From: Beijerinckiaceae bacterium
GTDB taxonomy: Bacteria > Pseudomonadota > Alphaproteobacteria > Rhizobiales > Beijerinckiaceae
Length of the DNA: 64,000 bases
NCBI GenBank assembly: GCA_947454485.1
Contig: CANGJJ010000005.1
Location: 62,001 to 126,000, forward strand
Reading direction: 5' to 3'
The notes below the pieces were generated by a model, which saw only the letters and a list, made by a program, of their open reading frames with translations, had not been told where the DNA came from and did no database searches. Positions 45,398 through 53,516 of the stretch are shown one piece after another (the first letter of the stretch is position 1; each line of letters starts with the position of its first letter). A program made the position numbers and the translations under genes.

Positions 45398-46606
45398 TCA
45401 GACCTGCCCGAACTTGATGGAGATGAAGTCCAACTGCCACATGAGCGTCATTAACTCCATGACGCGGCGTGTGAGATCTTCACCACGCCCCGCTACAGTC
45501 GGCAGATTCGCAGCCTTTGCGATGATCTGCTCAATCGACAGAGCCCCATCGACGCAGCCCAAAATGGCCGCTTGAAAATCATCAAGCTCCATTTGCCAAT
45601 TTGGCCTGATCATGCGGCGACCTTCGATGTAACAGCGAAATCGAAAGACGGGCACATAATGACGCGCTGACGCTGAACCCAAGTCGATCCTGTAGGTCTG
45701 CGGCGCTCTGTCAGCGCGGCACGCCGTAAAGAAGTGGCAGCCATTGCGAAAATTGAGGCGCTCCATCATCGCCCAGCGCTGACGATCTGATGCAGCCGCC
45801 AGTGACGACACAAAACGACCATTCAGACCAAGGGGGATCTCGTAAGGCGCCCTCAAAAAGAAGTTTTGAAACTCAAGCCCGGCACCTTCCACCAACTCAA
45901 AGCAACCATCGACTGAATAACTTCGATCGCGGCCATGTAGAAACGTGTCCACCAACCCCGCATCATAAGCCAGATCTGGGGCCATCTGGATGTAACTCTG
46001 AACCGGATGATCGTTCGGCAGCAGTGATATGGCTTCTTTCACAAGCTCAAGAGAGTTTTCGTTTTGGCTCAGACCCAGATCACGAAACACCCCTTGCAGC
46101 ATTTCGACGCCAAGACGCCCGTAACATGCGTAGAGCATGAGTGCCATAACGCCATCTTGCCGCAGACATTGCGACAGGCAAACCAGACCCTTCAGCGGAT
46201 CGGCCAGATGATGAAGAACCCCGGTCGATATAATCAGATCAAATTCGCGCTGGAGAGACGACACCTCTTCAATCGGCAGCCTGTAGAGATCAAGATTTTT
46301 CAGATTATATTTGCGTTTGAGAGACGCGTGGTTGTCCAGCGATGACTGGCTCACATCAATTGCAACAACACAGGCCTGTGGATTCGTATAGGCCAAAACC
46401 GCCGCCTGATTGGTGCCACAGCCCGCCACAAGGATCTGCATGCCCGGCCAATAATCCCGATCGGGCCAGAACATCAGATGCGAATGGCTTGGATCGAACC
46501 ATTGCCAATTCGACTGAAGCCAACCGGGCAAATCCACGATGGGTTGAGGATAGACCCACCGTTCATATTGCGCCGAAACAACATCTGAGAGCGGATCCGT
46601 CGTCAT
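45398..46606 (-). CDS. SAM-dependent methyltransferase with C-terminal wHTH-like domain
   Basis: 402 aa. Residues 50-180 form a class I methyltransferase core: ILVAGCGTNQAAVLAYTNPQ (SAM-binding), CVVAIDVSQSSLDNH and IISTGVLHHLADPLKG. The last 70 residues (DDFQAAILGCVDGALSIEQI) resemble the PqqD-like pattern often found behind peptide-modifying enzymes, though this is only by eye. The substrate is unknown. It is divergent from the hydroxylase-type gene and has lower GC than the core genes nearby. Confidence 0.8.
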   Translation of the reverse strand: MTTDPLSDVVSAQYERWVYPQPIVDLPGWLQSNWQWFDPSHSHLMFWPDRDYWPGMQILVAGCGTNQAAVLAYTNPQACVVAIDVSQSSLDNHASLKRKYNLKNLDLYRLPIEEVSSLQREFDLIISTGVLHHLADPLKGLVCLSQCLRQDGVMALMLYACYGRLGVEMLQGVFRDLGLSQNENSLELVKEAISLLPNDHPVQSYIQMAPDLAYDAGLVDTFLHGRDRSYSVDGCFELVEGAGLEFQNFFLRAPYEIPLGLNGRFVSSLAAASDRQRWAMMERLNFRNGCHFFTACRADRAPQTYRIDLGSASARHYVPVFRFRCYIEGRRMIRPNWQMELDDFQAAILGCVDGALSIEQIIAKAANLPTVAGRGEDLTRRVMELMTLMWQLDFISIKFGQV

Positions 46607-46737
46607 AGCAGCCCCTTGAGTCCCGATACATCGTCATTGGCAAAAGACATTTGTGCAGACCAACGCCTTAGCCGTCGTATTGCAACGAAGTTTACGTATA
46701 TGCTGTGGCAAAACTTGAAGGTTCAAAGGCGAGTCTC

Positions 46738-47526
46738 ATGACAATCGGTTGGGCTGAACTTCTGCTCGCAATAGCCTGGATAGGTCCATTCACATTCGCT
46801 GGGTTTTTTACGCTGATCGAACGCAAATATCCCGATGGCCAATATCCCAAAGAAAGCCATGTGAAGGTCAATTTTCTTTTCGGCGGAATGACGGCACTCA
46901 TATCTTTTTGCTTTCTGCAGACCATGCAGGACTCGATTGGTGCGACAATGAGCGTCTTTGATTTTGTCGATTTTTCAGACCCTGTGCTGCCTGAGATCCT
47001 GCACTACAGCCTGTGCTTTCTCTTCATTGACTTTGTCTATTATGCCCAACATCGGCTTTCTCATCATATATCGCTGCTCTGGCGACTGCATAAAGTACAT
47101 CACGGCGACGACAGGGTGACAGCTTCAACATCTCTCGTTCATCATCCACTCGAAGCGATCTTCGTTTCCGCGACTGCTTTTTCGATCTATGTGCTCGTCA
47201 ATATGCCTTTGGGCGTGATCCTGAGTTACGGGGCCGTGAATGCCGTTCATGTGGCTTTTGTTCACAGCAACATCACAATGCCCAGACGGCTCGAATGGAG
47301 CCTGTCAAAAATCATCTACACGCCAAGGCTTCACAAAATTCATCATTCAATCCGCATGGATGAAGGCAATTCCAATTTCGGCATGATCTTCGTGATCTGG
47401 GACCAGATGCTCAGGAGCTGGCGCTCTAGCGCCTGCGTCAGTCATGAAGCTCTGCAAATGGGAATTGAAGATTTCAAACACCCACGCTGGAACATGACAA
47501 AGCTTTTGCTTCTTCCCTTCAAATAA
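46738..47526 (+). CDS. Sterol desaturase/fatty acid hydroxylase-family membrane enzyme
   Basis: About 262 aa from ATG 46738, which follows AAGGCGAG; a GTG at 46705 is the ORF-track alternative. Hydrophobic helices surround the three histidine boxes of the family: AQHRLSHHI, RLHKVHHGDD and RLHKIHHSIRMDEGNSNFG. These bind a di-iron centre that hydroxylates or desaturates lipids (hopanoids, carotenoids, fatty acids) in the inner membrane. The neighbouring methyltransferase might act on the same lipid, but this is inference. Confidence 0.92.
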   Translation: MTIGWAELLLAIAWIGPFTFAGFFTLIERKYPDGQYPKESHVKVNFLFGGMTALISFCFLQTMQDSIGATMSVFDFVDFSDPVLPEILHYSLCFLFIDFVYYAQHRLSHHISLLWRLHKVHHGDDRVTASTSLVHHPLEAIFVSATAFSIYVLVNMPLGVILSYGAVNAVHVAFVHSNITMPRRLEWSLSKIIYTPRLHKIHHSIRMDEGNSNFGMIFVIWDQMLRSWRSSACVSHEALQMGIEDFKHPRWNMTKLLLLPFK

Positions 47527-47528
47527 AG

Positions 47529-47552
47529 AGGCCTGCTTAGCAGCACGCCTTT
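47529..47552 (+). terminator. Weak hairpin after the hydroxylase gene
   Basis: aggc-ctgc-tta-gcag-cac-gcct followed by ttcaat, between the convergent hydroxylase and secreted-protein genes. The T tract is short. Confidence 0.4.
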
Positions 47553-47555
47553 CAA

Positions 47556-48071
47556 TCATGGCGGAGGTGAGCCACCGCCGCCGTTGCCGCCGCCGCCGCC
47601 ATTGTCTAGCGTTCTCAACGCGCAGGAGGGTTTACGCAGCGAATTCACCCCGACATAAGGCGCGAATGAATTGGGTACTGTGTAATTCAAACCTGCCGTC
47701 GAATAGGGCGCCTGAACGCCAACCGCAAACAGAGGCTGGTTGGTAGCAAAGCTCCAGCCCAATCCGGCTTCACCCTGAACATCGCAGCTTCCTGCGAGCC
47801 CCATGGCGCGGAAAGTTGGCATTGTCCAAGTCTTGCTATCGAGCGGAATAGCGACATCAAGCTTCGCACCCGTGACCTGCGAGGTGTGACGCGACTGTGT
47901 CGTGCGCACGCCCAGCACCAATTCTGGTTTGGACGCGCCAAAGTTCCACTGAATACCACCGAAGGCGAGGGTTTCGTTCCTGTTCGTCAGCGTTGTGGTG
48001 ACGACAGCTCCTGCTTGCGCATCACATGCGACAACAGAGCAGAGCAACAGTGCTGTAAGCGACTTATTCAT
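47556..48071 (-). CDS. Unknown secreted protein, tandem paralog B
   Basis: 171 aa with a signal peptide (LTALLLCSVVACDAQA). The body shares most positions with paralog A at 48096: FGGIQWNFGASKPELVLGVR, MPTFRAMGLAGSCDVQGEAG and VPNSFAPYVGVNSLRKPSCA. Two conserved Cys may form a disulfide. A Gly-rich ending (GGGGGNGGGGSPPP) is unique to this copy and may be disordered. The glycine/aromatic alternation could be a small beta-barrel or beta-sandwich. I do not recognise the family. Confidence 0.85.
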   Translation of the reverse strand: MNKSLTALLLCSVVACDAQAGAVVTTTLTNRNETLAFGGIQWNFGASKPELVLGVRTTQSRHTSQVTGAKLDVAIPLDSKTWTMPTFRAMGLAGSCDVQGEAGLGWSFATNQPLFAVGVQAPYSTAGLNYTVPNSFAPYVGVNSLRKPSCALRTLDNGGGGGNGGGGSPPP

Positions 48072-48095
48072 ATGCCTTGCCTTCCGCGAGCCGAT

Positions 48096-48569
48096 TTATA
48101 GAGGAGCGTTTGCCTTGAACGCACAGGCCGGCTTGCGCAGCGAATTCACACCCAGATAGGGAGCGAATGAATTGGGAATGGAATAGTTGACGCCAAGGGT
48201 TGAGTAAGGCGCCTGAACGCCCAGAGCGAAGAGCGGATGATTGGTGGCGAAATTCCAACCCAAACCAGCTTCACCCTGAACATCGCAACTGCCGGCAAGA
48301 CCCATGGCGCGGAACGTCGGCATCTTCCATCGGATGCTGTCCATGGGAATAGCCATTTCAAACTTCACGCCTGTCACATGAGACGTCGAATTGGATTGGG
48401 TCGAGCGTGCGCCCAAAACCAGTTCAGGCTTTGATGATCCAAAGTTCCATTGGATGCCACCAAAGACGACGGTCTCATTTTGCTTATGGAGAATTTCCAA
48501 ATTCGCAATGGACCACGCGGGCGTGGATGCGGTGACAACAAGAGCCAATGCGATCAGAATTTTCTTCAT
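48096..48569 (-). CDS. Unknown secreted protein, tandem paralog A
   Basis: About 157 aa from MKKILIALALVVTAS; an ATG six codons upstream (48587) is also possible. Signal peptide ends near AWS. It carries the same core as paralog B (FGGIQWNFGSSKPELVLGAR, FRAMGLAGSCDVQGEAGLGW, NSLRKPACAF) but not the Gly-rich tail. It precedes paralog B by 24 bp, so both are co-transcribed products of a tandem duplication. Confidence 0.85.
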   Translation of the reverse strand: MKKILIALALVVTASTPAWSIANLEILHKQNETVVFGGIQWNFGSSKPELVLGARSTQSNSTSHVTGVKFEMAIPMDSIRWKMPTFRAMGLAGSCDVQGEAGLGWNFATNHPLFALGVQAPYSTLGVNYSIPNSFAPYLGVNSLRKPACAFKANAPL

Positions 48570-49200
48570 AGCAAGAGTCGCTTTCATAAAGCTTGCGGAT
48601 CAAAATATTCATCAGCCAAACAACGATAAAAACAATCGAAAATGCTGGGTCAAAACTGCGTAGTTTCACCTATTGTGGGCACAATAACGCGATACAATTA
48701 TGGTGATCTCTTCCTCAGAAATCCGTCTCGTTAAACATAGACTTTGTCGTCATGATAGTGAACTTGAAGCATGAATAGTGAGACTCAGATTTGTCTCATG
48801 CGCTGAGAGCCCAAAGCTCAATGAGCGGGTGTTCGTTTTTTTATCTTACTGATGCAGCCAAGCTAAATTTTCTGCCTGCCTAAATGACACATGACGTCAT
48901 AGCGTATAGCGCTCGTCTCATAACGTGAGTGGCGCGTGAGCTTCCGCAATTTTCAGAATGCGTCTCGCACTGGTTTAACGTCCCTGGGCAAACAACAGAG
49001 CGAAATGCGAATGGGATTGTTTGGGAGGACACTAAACTTGGCGCAGAGATTCCTGAAGATCATCCCAGCACGCGGCCATGACAGCCCGCATGTCTGGCGC
49101 TGACAAAAGGCTCACAAAGACTGGAAGGTGTTTGGAAGCTGGATGGGAGAGAGTTTCCAGCTTTTCCGGCGATGACCATTCCTGCCACTGGGGCAAGGAA
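48570..49200. other. 630-bp AT-rich gap with several small palindromes
   Basis: No gene supported. It holds the upstream region of the secreted paralogs, a perfect inverted repeat tgagac-N8-gtctca at 48779-48798, tgacgtca near 48891, and two hairpins beside the tRNA: ggaagctgga/tccagc near 49135 and ccattcctgcc/ggcaaggaatgg at about 49169-49195. The last could be the end of the tRNA transcript. Confidence 0.55.
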
Positions 49201-49275
49201 TGGTGGGCGCGACAGGGATCGAACCTGTGACCCCTACCATGTCAAGGTAGTGCTCTCCCGCTGAGCTACGCGCCC
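49201..49275 (-). tRNA. tRNA-Val (anticodon GAC)
   Basis: The minus strand reads GGGCGCGTAGCTCAGCGGGA onward with a full cloverleaf. Anticodon stem-loop is CTACC-TTGACAT-GGTAG, anticodon GAC. T-arm has GGTTCGATCC. The acceptor stem GGGCGCG pairs with CGCGCCC and the 3' ACCA is encoded. Confidence 0.97.
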
Positions 49276-49349
49276 GCCTGCGCCCTCAAGGGGCATGCGG
49301 AATGGAGGGGGGTATAGCGGCAAGCGTCGGTGGGCGCAAGCGCCGAACG

Positions 49350-49730
49350 TCACGCTGCCAAAAGACGCTGCACTTCGCTGACGAGATCGCGCAGATGGAA
49401 GGGCTTGGAGAGGATTTTGGCCTCTTTGGGCGCCTGATTGTCGGGGTTGAGCGCCACGGCGGCAAAACCGGTGATGAACATGACCTTCATATCCGGATCG
49501 AGCTCAGTGGCGCGGCGCGCCAGCTCAATCCCATCCATCTCCGGCATGACGATATCGGTCAGCAAAAGCTCGAAAGGTTCTTCGCGCAGGCGATTATAGG
49601 CCGACAGGCCATTGTCGAAGGAGGCGACCTCGAAGCCCGCATTCTGCAAAGCGCGCACAAGGAAGCGACGCATATCATTGTCGTCTTCTGCGAGCAGGAT
49701 CTTGGTGGACACAACGCCAGTCTCAGTCAT
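49350..49730 (-). CDS. cpdR: Single-domain response regulator CpdR
   Basis: 126 aa from MTETGVVSTKILLAEDD; the ORF-track start is 13 codons upstream. Receiver domain with LAEDDNDMR, phospho-acceptor in LLLTDIVMPEMDGIELA, and KPFHLRDLVSEVQRLLAA at the end. MFITGFAAVALNPDNQAPKE is specific to CpdR, the adaptor that primes ClpXP for cell-cycle proteolysis when unphosphorylated. It is regulated by the CckA-ChpT phosphorelay in relatives. Confidence 0.95.
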   Translation of the reverse strand: MTETGVVSTKILLAEDDNDMRRFLVRALQNAGFEVASFDNGLSAYNRLREEPFELLLTDIVMPEMDGIELARRATELDPDMKVMFITGFAAVALNPDNQAPKEAKILSKPFHLRDLVSEVQRLLAA

Positions 49731-49881
49731 TTCAGCCTCGATACTTGACCTGCGACCATAGGGACCCAAGCGGGTAAATGATCAGTGAAGACAGACCTGA
49801 AATAGCCTCGTCAGCGTTAATTCTTTCTCTTGGCAGCGCCCGCCTCTCAAGGCAGTGTGGCCCCAAGGACCTGAAACAGCC

Positions 49882-50817
49882 ATGGATCGCTTCGACCTCA
49901 AAGCCTCTGCCCTGCCGCTGAGCAGCCCGGATTTCGGGACGCCCTGCGCGCCTGAGCTTGCGCGCCCGCTTGAGCTGATCGACCCCGCCCAGAGCCCCGG
50001 CCCGGTCGTGGTCTCCTCGCCCCATTCGGGCGCCATTTATCCGGCCGCCTTGATCGCGGCCTCCCAGCTCGACGCTTTTACCCTGCGCCGCTCCGAAGAT
50101 GCCTTTGTCGATCAACTCCTGAGCAGCGCGCCCGAGCTTGGTGTGCCTTTGCTCAAAGCCCATTTTCCGCGTGCCTATCTCGATGTGAATCGCGAGCCCT
50201 ATGAGCTTGATCCGCGCATGTTCGACGGGCCGCTGCCAAGCTATGTGAACAGCCGTTCTCTGCGTGTGGCTGGCGGGCTTGGCACGATCGCGCGCGTTGT
50301 GGGCGAGGCCAAAGACATCTATCCGCGCCGCCTGCCGGTGAGCGAGGCTTTCGCGCGGATTGAGGCACTCTATGTGCCGTGGCATCGCACATTGCGCGGC
50401 GTGATGGCGCGCGCCCATCGCCTGCATGGGCAGGCCGTGCTGATCGACTGCCACTCCATGCCCTCGCATAATGGCCGCGCTGAGCGCATCAAGACCGATA
50501 TTGTCTTGGGGGATCGCTATGGAACGAGCTGCGATCCTGCCGTGACCGATGCTGCCGACAGCGTTTTGAGCTCATTGGGCTATCGCGTCTCACGCAACAA
50601 ACCCTATGCAGGCGGCTTCATCACCGAACATTACGGCGACCCGGCGATGGGCTGGCATGCGCTGCAAATCGAAATCAACCGCGCGCTCTATATGGATGAA
50701 GCCACGCTCGAACCCCTGCCCTCTTTTGAAGACCTCAAAGGCCATCTGCATCAGATGATCGCGCAGATTGTGGAGGTTGTGGACAGACCCGGCCAGCGGC
50801 GCCTCGCGGCGGAGTGA
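49882..50817 (+). CDS. N-formylglutamate amidohydrolase-family protein
   Basis: About 311 aa from MDRFDLKASALPL. Motifs: VVVSSPHSGAIYP (metal His), LKAHFPRAYLDVNREPYELD, AVLIDCHSMPS and AGGFITEHYGDP. HutG-type hydrolase fold. It is divergent from cpdR. No histidine-utilisation genes flank it, so the physiological substrate is not certain. It is distinct from the shorter copy at 17399. Confidence 0.9.
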   Translation: MDRFDLKASALPLSSPDFGTPCAPELARPLELIDPAQSPGPVVVSSPHSGAIYPAALIAASQLDAFTLRRSEDAFVDQLLSSAPELGVPLLKAHFPRAYLDVNREPYELDPRMFDGPLPSYVNSRSLRVAGGLGTIARVVGEAKDIYPRRLPVSEAFARIEALYVPWHRTLRGVMARAHRLHGQAVLIDCHSMPSHNGRAERIKTDIVLGDRYGTSCDPAVTDAADSVLSSLGYRVSRNKPYAGGFITEHYGDPAMGWHALQIEINRALYMDEATLEPLPSFEDLKGHLHQMIAQIVEVVDRPGQRRLAAE

Positions 50818-50880
50818 AGGGCCCTTGCGGGCGGCAGTCGGCAGATCGGCAGTGGGCAGTCGTGTGCGGTGATGGTGCCC

Positions 50881-50947
50881 CACTCCGCCAACACACGATC
50901 CCCTCATCCGCCGCCATCCGGCGGCACCTTCTCCCACTGGGAGAAGG
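50881..50947 (+). repeat. Partial copy of the composite intergenic repeat
   Basis: Matches the right-hand module of the element (cgatcccctcatccgcc, hairpin, ccttctcccactgggagaagg) but lacks the left module. It precedes the complete copy by 29 bp. Confidence 0.85.
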
Positions 50948-50975
50948 ATGACGAAGGATTGCTACAAACTAAAAA

Positions 50976-51141
50976 GAAGAGGCGCCCGCTCCTCCCAGTG
51001 GGAGGAGCTGTCGGCGGATGCCGACTGAGGCGGGGATCGAGACTTTCAGAATGAGGCTCACACTGGGCGAGCCTCACTCCGCCAACATCCGATCCCCTCA
51101 TCCGCCCGCATCCGCGGGCACCTTCTCCCACTGGGAGAAGG
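50976..51141 (+). repeat. Composite palindromic intergenic repeat, copy 2
   Basis: 166 bp. Nearly identical to the reverse complement of 16877-17041, with differences mainly in the middle. Contains cctcccagtgggagg, gctgtcggcggatgccgac and ccttctcccactgggagaagg. Confidence 0.9.
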
Positions 51142-51154
51142 AAAACCCGGCCCC

Positions 51155-51242
51155 AAAAAGAAAAGAGGCCGCGGTGAGGCGGCCCCAAGTCAAGGGAGGA
51201 AACGCCCAAAGGAGGGCATTTGCGCCCCGACATGCGGGACGC
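51155..51242 (-). ncRNA. Small RNA, suhB/MmgR-like, copy A
   Basis: Minus strand. A promoter with TTGCAA (51272-51277), 17-bp spacer and CATATC (51249-51254) precedes the predicted start near 51242. The RNA has a 5' hairpin, a small gccc/gggc hairpin, the single-stranded anti-Shine-Dalgarno stretch TTTCCTCCCTT, and a terminator stem ggggccgc/gcggcctc followed by ttttcttttt. Layout and motif resemble the alphaproteobacterial suhB/MmgR (alpha-r8) family, and the gene is upstream of an inositol-phosphatase-family gene. Exact ends are inferred. Confidence 0.72.
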
Positions 51243-51365
51243 GAGGGGGATATGGCTGCATTTGCAGATGATTGCAAGTGCAAACAGCGAAGATTCGCAC
51301 ATTTTGGGAATTCTAACGTAGCGGGAGGGTTAATCGACCGCTCACGGCACCTTTTAAGGTACCCC

Positions 51366-51456
51366 AAAAGAAAGGAGGCCGCCGGCAAGTGCACAGCGGC
51401 CCCAAGTCTAGGGAGGAAACGCCCAAGAAGGGCAAGCAACACCGAGGTGTTGCATA
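51366..51456 (-). ncRNA. Small RNA, suhB/MmgR-like, copy B
   Basis: Minus strand. Promoter TTGCTT (51486-51491), 17-bp spacer, TATACA (51463-51468); predicted start near 51456. 5' hairpin gcaacacc/ggtgttgc, then gccc/gggc hairpin, TTTCCTCCCTAGACTT, and terminator stem gggccgc/gcggcct with ctttctttt. The shared core with copy A is ccaagtc-aggga-ggaaacgccca on the plus strand. It could base-pair with ribosome-binding sites of target mRNAs. Confidence 0.74.
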
Positions 51457-51576
51457 GGCATATGTATAATGCTGCATTGCACAAAAAGCAAGAGCTTTTT
51501 TTGGGTTCCTGCAGAACGGCGCAGACAGGCCCTTGCCGGTTCATGTATGTCTGGCCACCAATCTACGGGAGCAGCC

Positions 51577-52374
51577 ATGAAGCCGGTCGATTTTGCCCAT
51601 TTCGTTGAAGATCTGGCCCGAACATCCGGCGAGGCGATTCTCCCCTTTTTTCGCACGGCCATCGGCGCCGACGACAAAGCTCCGGGCGGCGTTTTTGATC
51701 CTGTGACAGAGGCGGACCGCGCCGCTGAAGCTGCGATGCGCCGTCTCATCACGCAGGCCTTTCCCCATCACGGTATTATCGGCGAAGAATTCGGCAATCA
51801 GAATGAAGATGCTGAATGGGTCTGGGTGCTCGATCCGATCGACGGCACCAAGAGCTTCATCTCCGGCATGCCGGTGTGGGGCACATTGATCGGCCTGCAG
51901 CATCAAGGCACGCCTTGCTATGGTGTGATGAACCAACCTTTCACACGCGAGCGCTTTACCGGTGACGGCAAAAGCGCCTCATGGCGCGGCATGGATTTGC
52001 ATGGGCAGATGAGTGAGCGCCGCTTGCATGTGCGCGCCTGCGAAAATCTTGCGCAAGCAACTTTGATGACAACCCATCCTGCGCTTCTGGCAGAAGGCAC
52101 GCTCGCACCTTATCGCCGCGTGGAAGAGCAAGTGCGCCTGTCGCGCTATGGTGGTGATTGCTATGCCTACTGCATGTTGGCCGCTGGCCATGTTGATCTT
52201 GTCATCGAGAGCGGATTGAAGCCTTTCGACATTGTCGCTCTGGTGCCGATCGTTGAAGGCGCTGGCGGTGTGATCACCAGCTGGGATGGTGGCAGTCCTG
52301 CCAAGGGTGGCTCTATCATCGCCTCTGGTGACAAGCGCATTCATGAGCAAGCTTTGAAGCGCCTCAACGCCTGA
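51577..52374 (+). CDS. hisN: Inositol-monophosphatase-family phosphatase (HisN type)
   Basis: 265 aa from MKPVDFAHFVED; the ORF-track start is 36 codons upstream. Family motifs: HGIIGEEFG, WVLDPIDGTKSFISGMPVWG and SGLKPFDIVALVPIVEGAGG. The sequence form and the neighbourhood with cpdR and the hutG-like gene match the histidinol-phosphatase branch (histidine biosynthesis) in this order; a SuhB-like inositol phosphatase role cannot be excluded. Confidence 0.85.
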   Translation: MKPVDFAHFVEDLARTSGEAILPFFRTAIGADDKAPGGVFDPVTEADRAAEAAMRRLITQAFPHHGIIGEEFGNQNEDAEWVWVLDPIDGTKSFISGMPVWGTLIGLQHQGTPCYGVMNQPFTRERFTGDGKSASWRGMDLHGQMSERRLHVRACENLAQATLMTTHPALLAEGTLAPYRRVEEQVRLSRYGGDCYAYCMLAAGHVDLVIESGLKPFDIVALVPIVEGAGGVITSWDGGSPAKGGSIIASGDKRIHEQALKRLNA

Positions 52375-53334
52375 TCAGGCCGAGCTTGTCTCAAGCGTCA
52401 TCGAGCCGGGGACAAAGGCATCAAAAGCCGCCCAAAATTGCGCGCGCAGATCCTCCCGCTCTTGCAAAATTTCATGATGAGAGCCGGGCAGAACAATCAC
52501 ACTGCCAGCTTTGAGCCTTTGCCCAAAGCGTTCAATCGCGCGCGCATCCGTCACACGATCAGATCCCGCACATAAAACTAATGTCGGCACCATAATGCGG
52601 CGCGGATATTCGGCATCCGCAAATTCATCCATCAACCGAAAGGCGGCATTGACCCAGCCAATGGTGGGATCGCCGAGGCTCAGCCTGTCATCCGCGCGCA
52701 ACACGTCCGCACAGCGATGATAGCGCGCCTCATCATGGGTGAGTTTGTTGCCATAATAAGCGCGCATCAAACGTGCTTGCGATGTACCCAAGGGAATGAA
52801 GGCCGCGCCCAATCCAATGGCGTCGAGCAATTCAGCGAGCGCGCGTGAGGCGCGCGGAAAATGCAAACCATATAGATCAATCATCGGTGCTGTGGTGACA
52901 ATGCGCGCGAAGGGTGAGCGCCCCGCGCGGGCTTGCGCCAGGACAATCGCACCACCCATGGAATGGGCGAGCGCAAACCACGGGCGCGGACAAAAGGGTT
53001 CGAGCACTTGCGCGAGGATCGCATCAAGATCGCGCTCATAGATCGAGAAGTCGTCAATATGGCCTTTGAGGCGATTGGGCAGTTCACGCTCTGACAATCC
53101 TTGGCCGCGCCAATCAAAGGCAACAACGCTGAGTTTGCGCGCCAGCAACTCGCCCACCGTTTCAAAATATTTCTCGATGAATTCTGCGCGGCCCTGACAG
53201 ATCACCACCGTGCCGCAAGAAACACCGGCGGGGTGCCAGCGCGTGACGCGCAGATCAAGCCCATCGGCCGTGCGCAGAGTGGCGGTGAGATGGCCGCCGG
53301 GCGCTGGATTATCGGGGGTCAGAACAAGATCCAT
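52375..53334 (-). CDS. Alpha/beta hydrolase (lysophospholipase-like)
   Basis: About 319 aa from MDLVLTPDNPAPGG; the ORF-track start is 32 codons earlier. Serine hydrolase elbow is ALAHSMGGAIVLA, with oxyanion region VVAFDWRGQGLSE and a late His in VLPGSHHEILQ. It resembles monoacylglycerol lipase/PldB-type enzymes. No signal peptide. It is convergent with hisN (stops adjacent). Confidence 0.88.
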   Translation of the reverse strand: MDLVLTPDNPAPGGHLTATLRTADGLDLRVTRWHPAGVSCGTVVICQGRAEFIEKYFETVGELLARKLSVVAFDWRGQGLSERELPNRLKGHIDDFSIYERDLDAILAQVLEPFCPRPWFALAHSMGGAIVLAQARAGRSPFARIVTTAPMIDLYGLHFPRASRALAELLDAIGLGAAFIPLGTSQARLMRAYYGNKLTHDEARYHRCADVLRADDRLSLGDPTIGWVNAAFRLMDEFADAEYPRRIMVPTLVLCAGSDRVTDARAIERFGQRLKAGSVIVLPGSHHEILQEREDLRAQFWAAFDAFVPGSMTLETSSA

Positions 53335-53489
53335 GGGAAGACTTATAGCGCAGCCAGCCGCGCGCGACAGGGCCACCGCCCCTCTTGCAAAGCGGCAATC
53401 CCATTCCCACCTTTTTTCTGCGCGGGCCAAACCGGACGCGCATCAACCCTAGGGCGCCCGGATGGGGCCTCACCGGCACACCAGGCGTC

Positions 53490-53516
53490 CATGTCGCTCA
53501 GATGAGGATATGAACC
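53490..53516 (+). promoter_or_regulatory. ROSE-like RNA thermometer hairpin
   Basis: In the leader of hsp20 the sequence tcgct (53494-53498) can pair with the Shine-Dalgarno agga (53505-53508), leaving one G bulged and an extra C-G pair before a 4-nt loop. U-Y-G-C-U opposite AGGA is the hallmark of ROSE elements, which block translation of small heat-shock genes at low temperature. Start codon is 8 nt after the pairing. Confidence 0.7.

Noticed and set aside
49201-49275. tRNA as an attachment site of an integrated element
   Set aside because: No integrase gene and no second copy of the tRNA 3' end found in the window; retained only as a low-interest possibility.
51152-51434. Direct repeats considered as a CRISPR-like or REP array
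   Set aside because: Only two imperfect copies, about 210 bp apart, each with its own promoter and terminator; this fits tandem sRNA genes better.
51018-51608. 196-aa plus-strand ORF
   Set aside because: Runs through repeat copy 2 and both sRNA genes; no plausible product.
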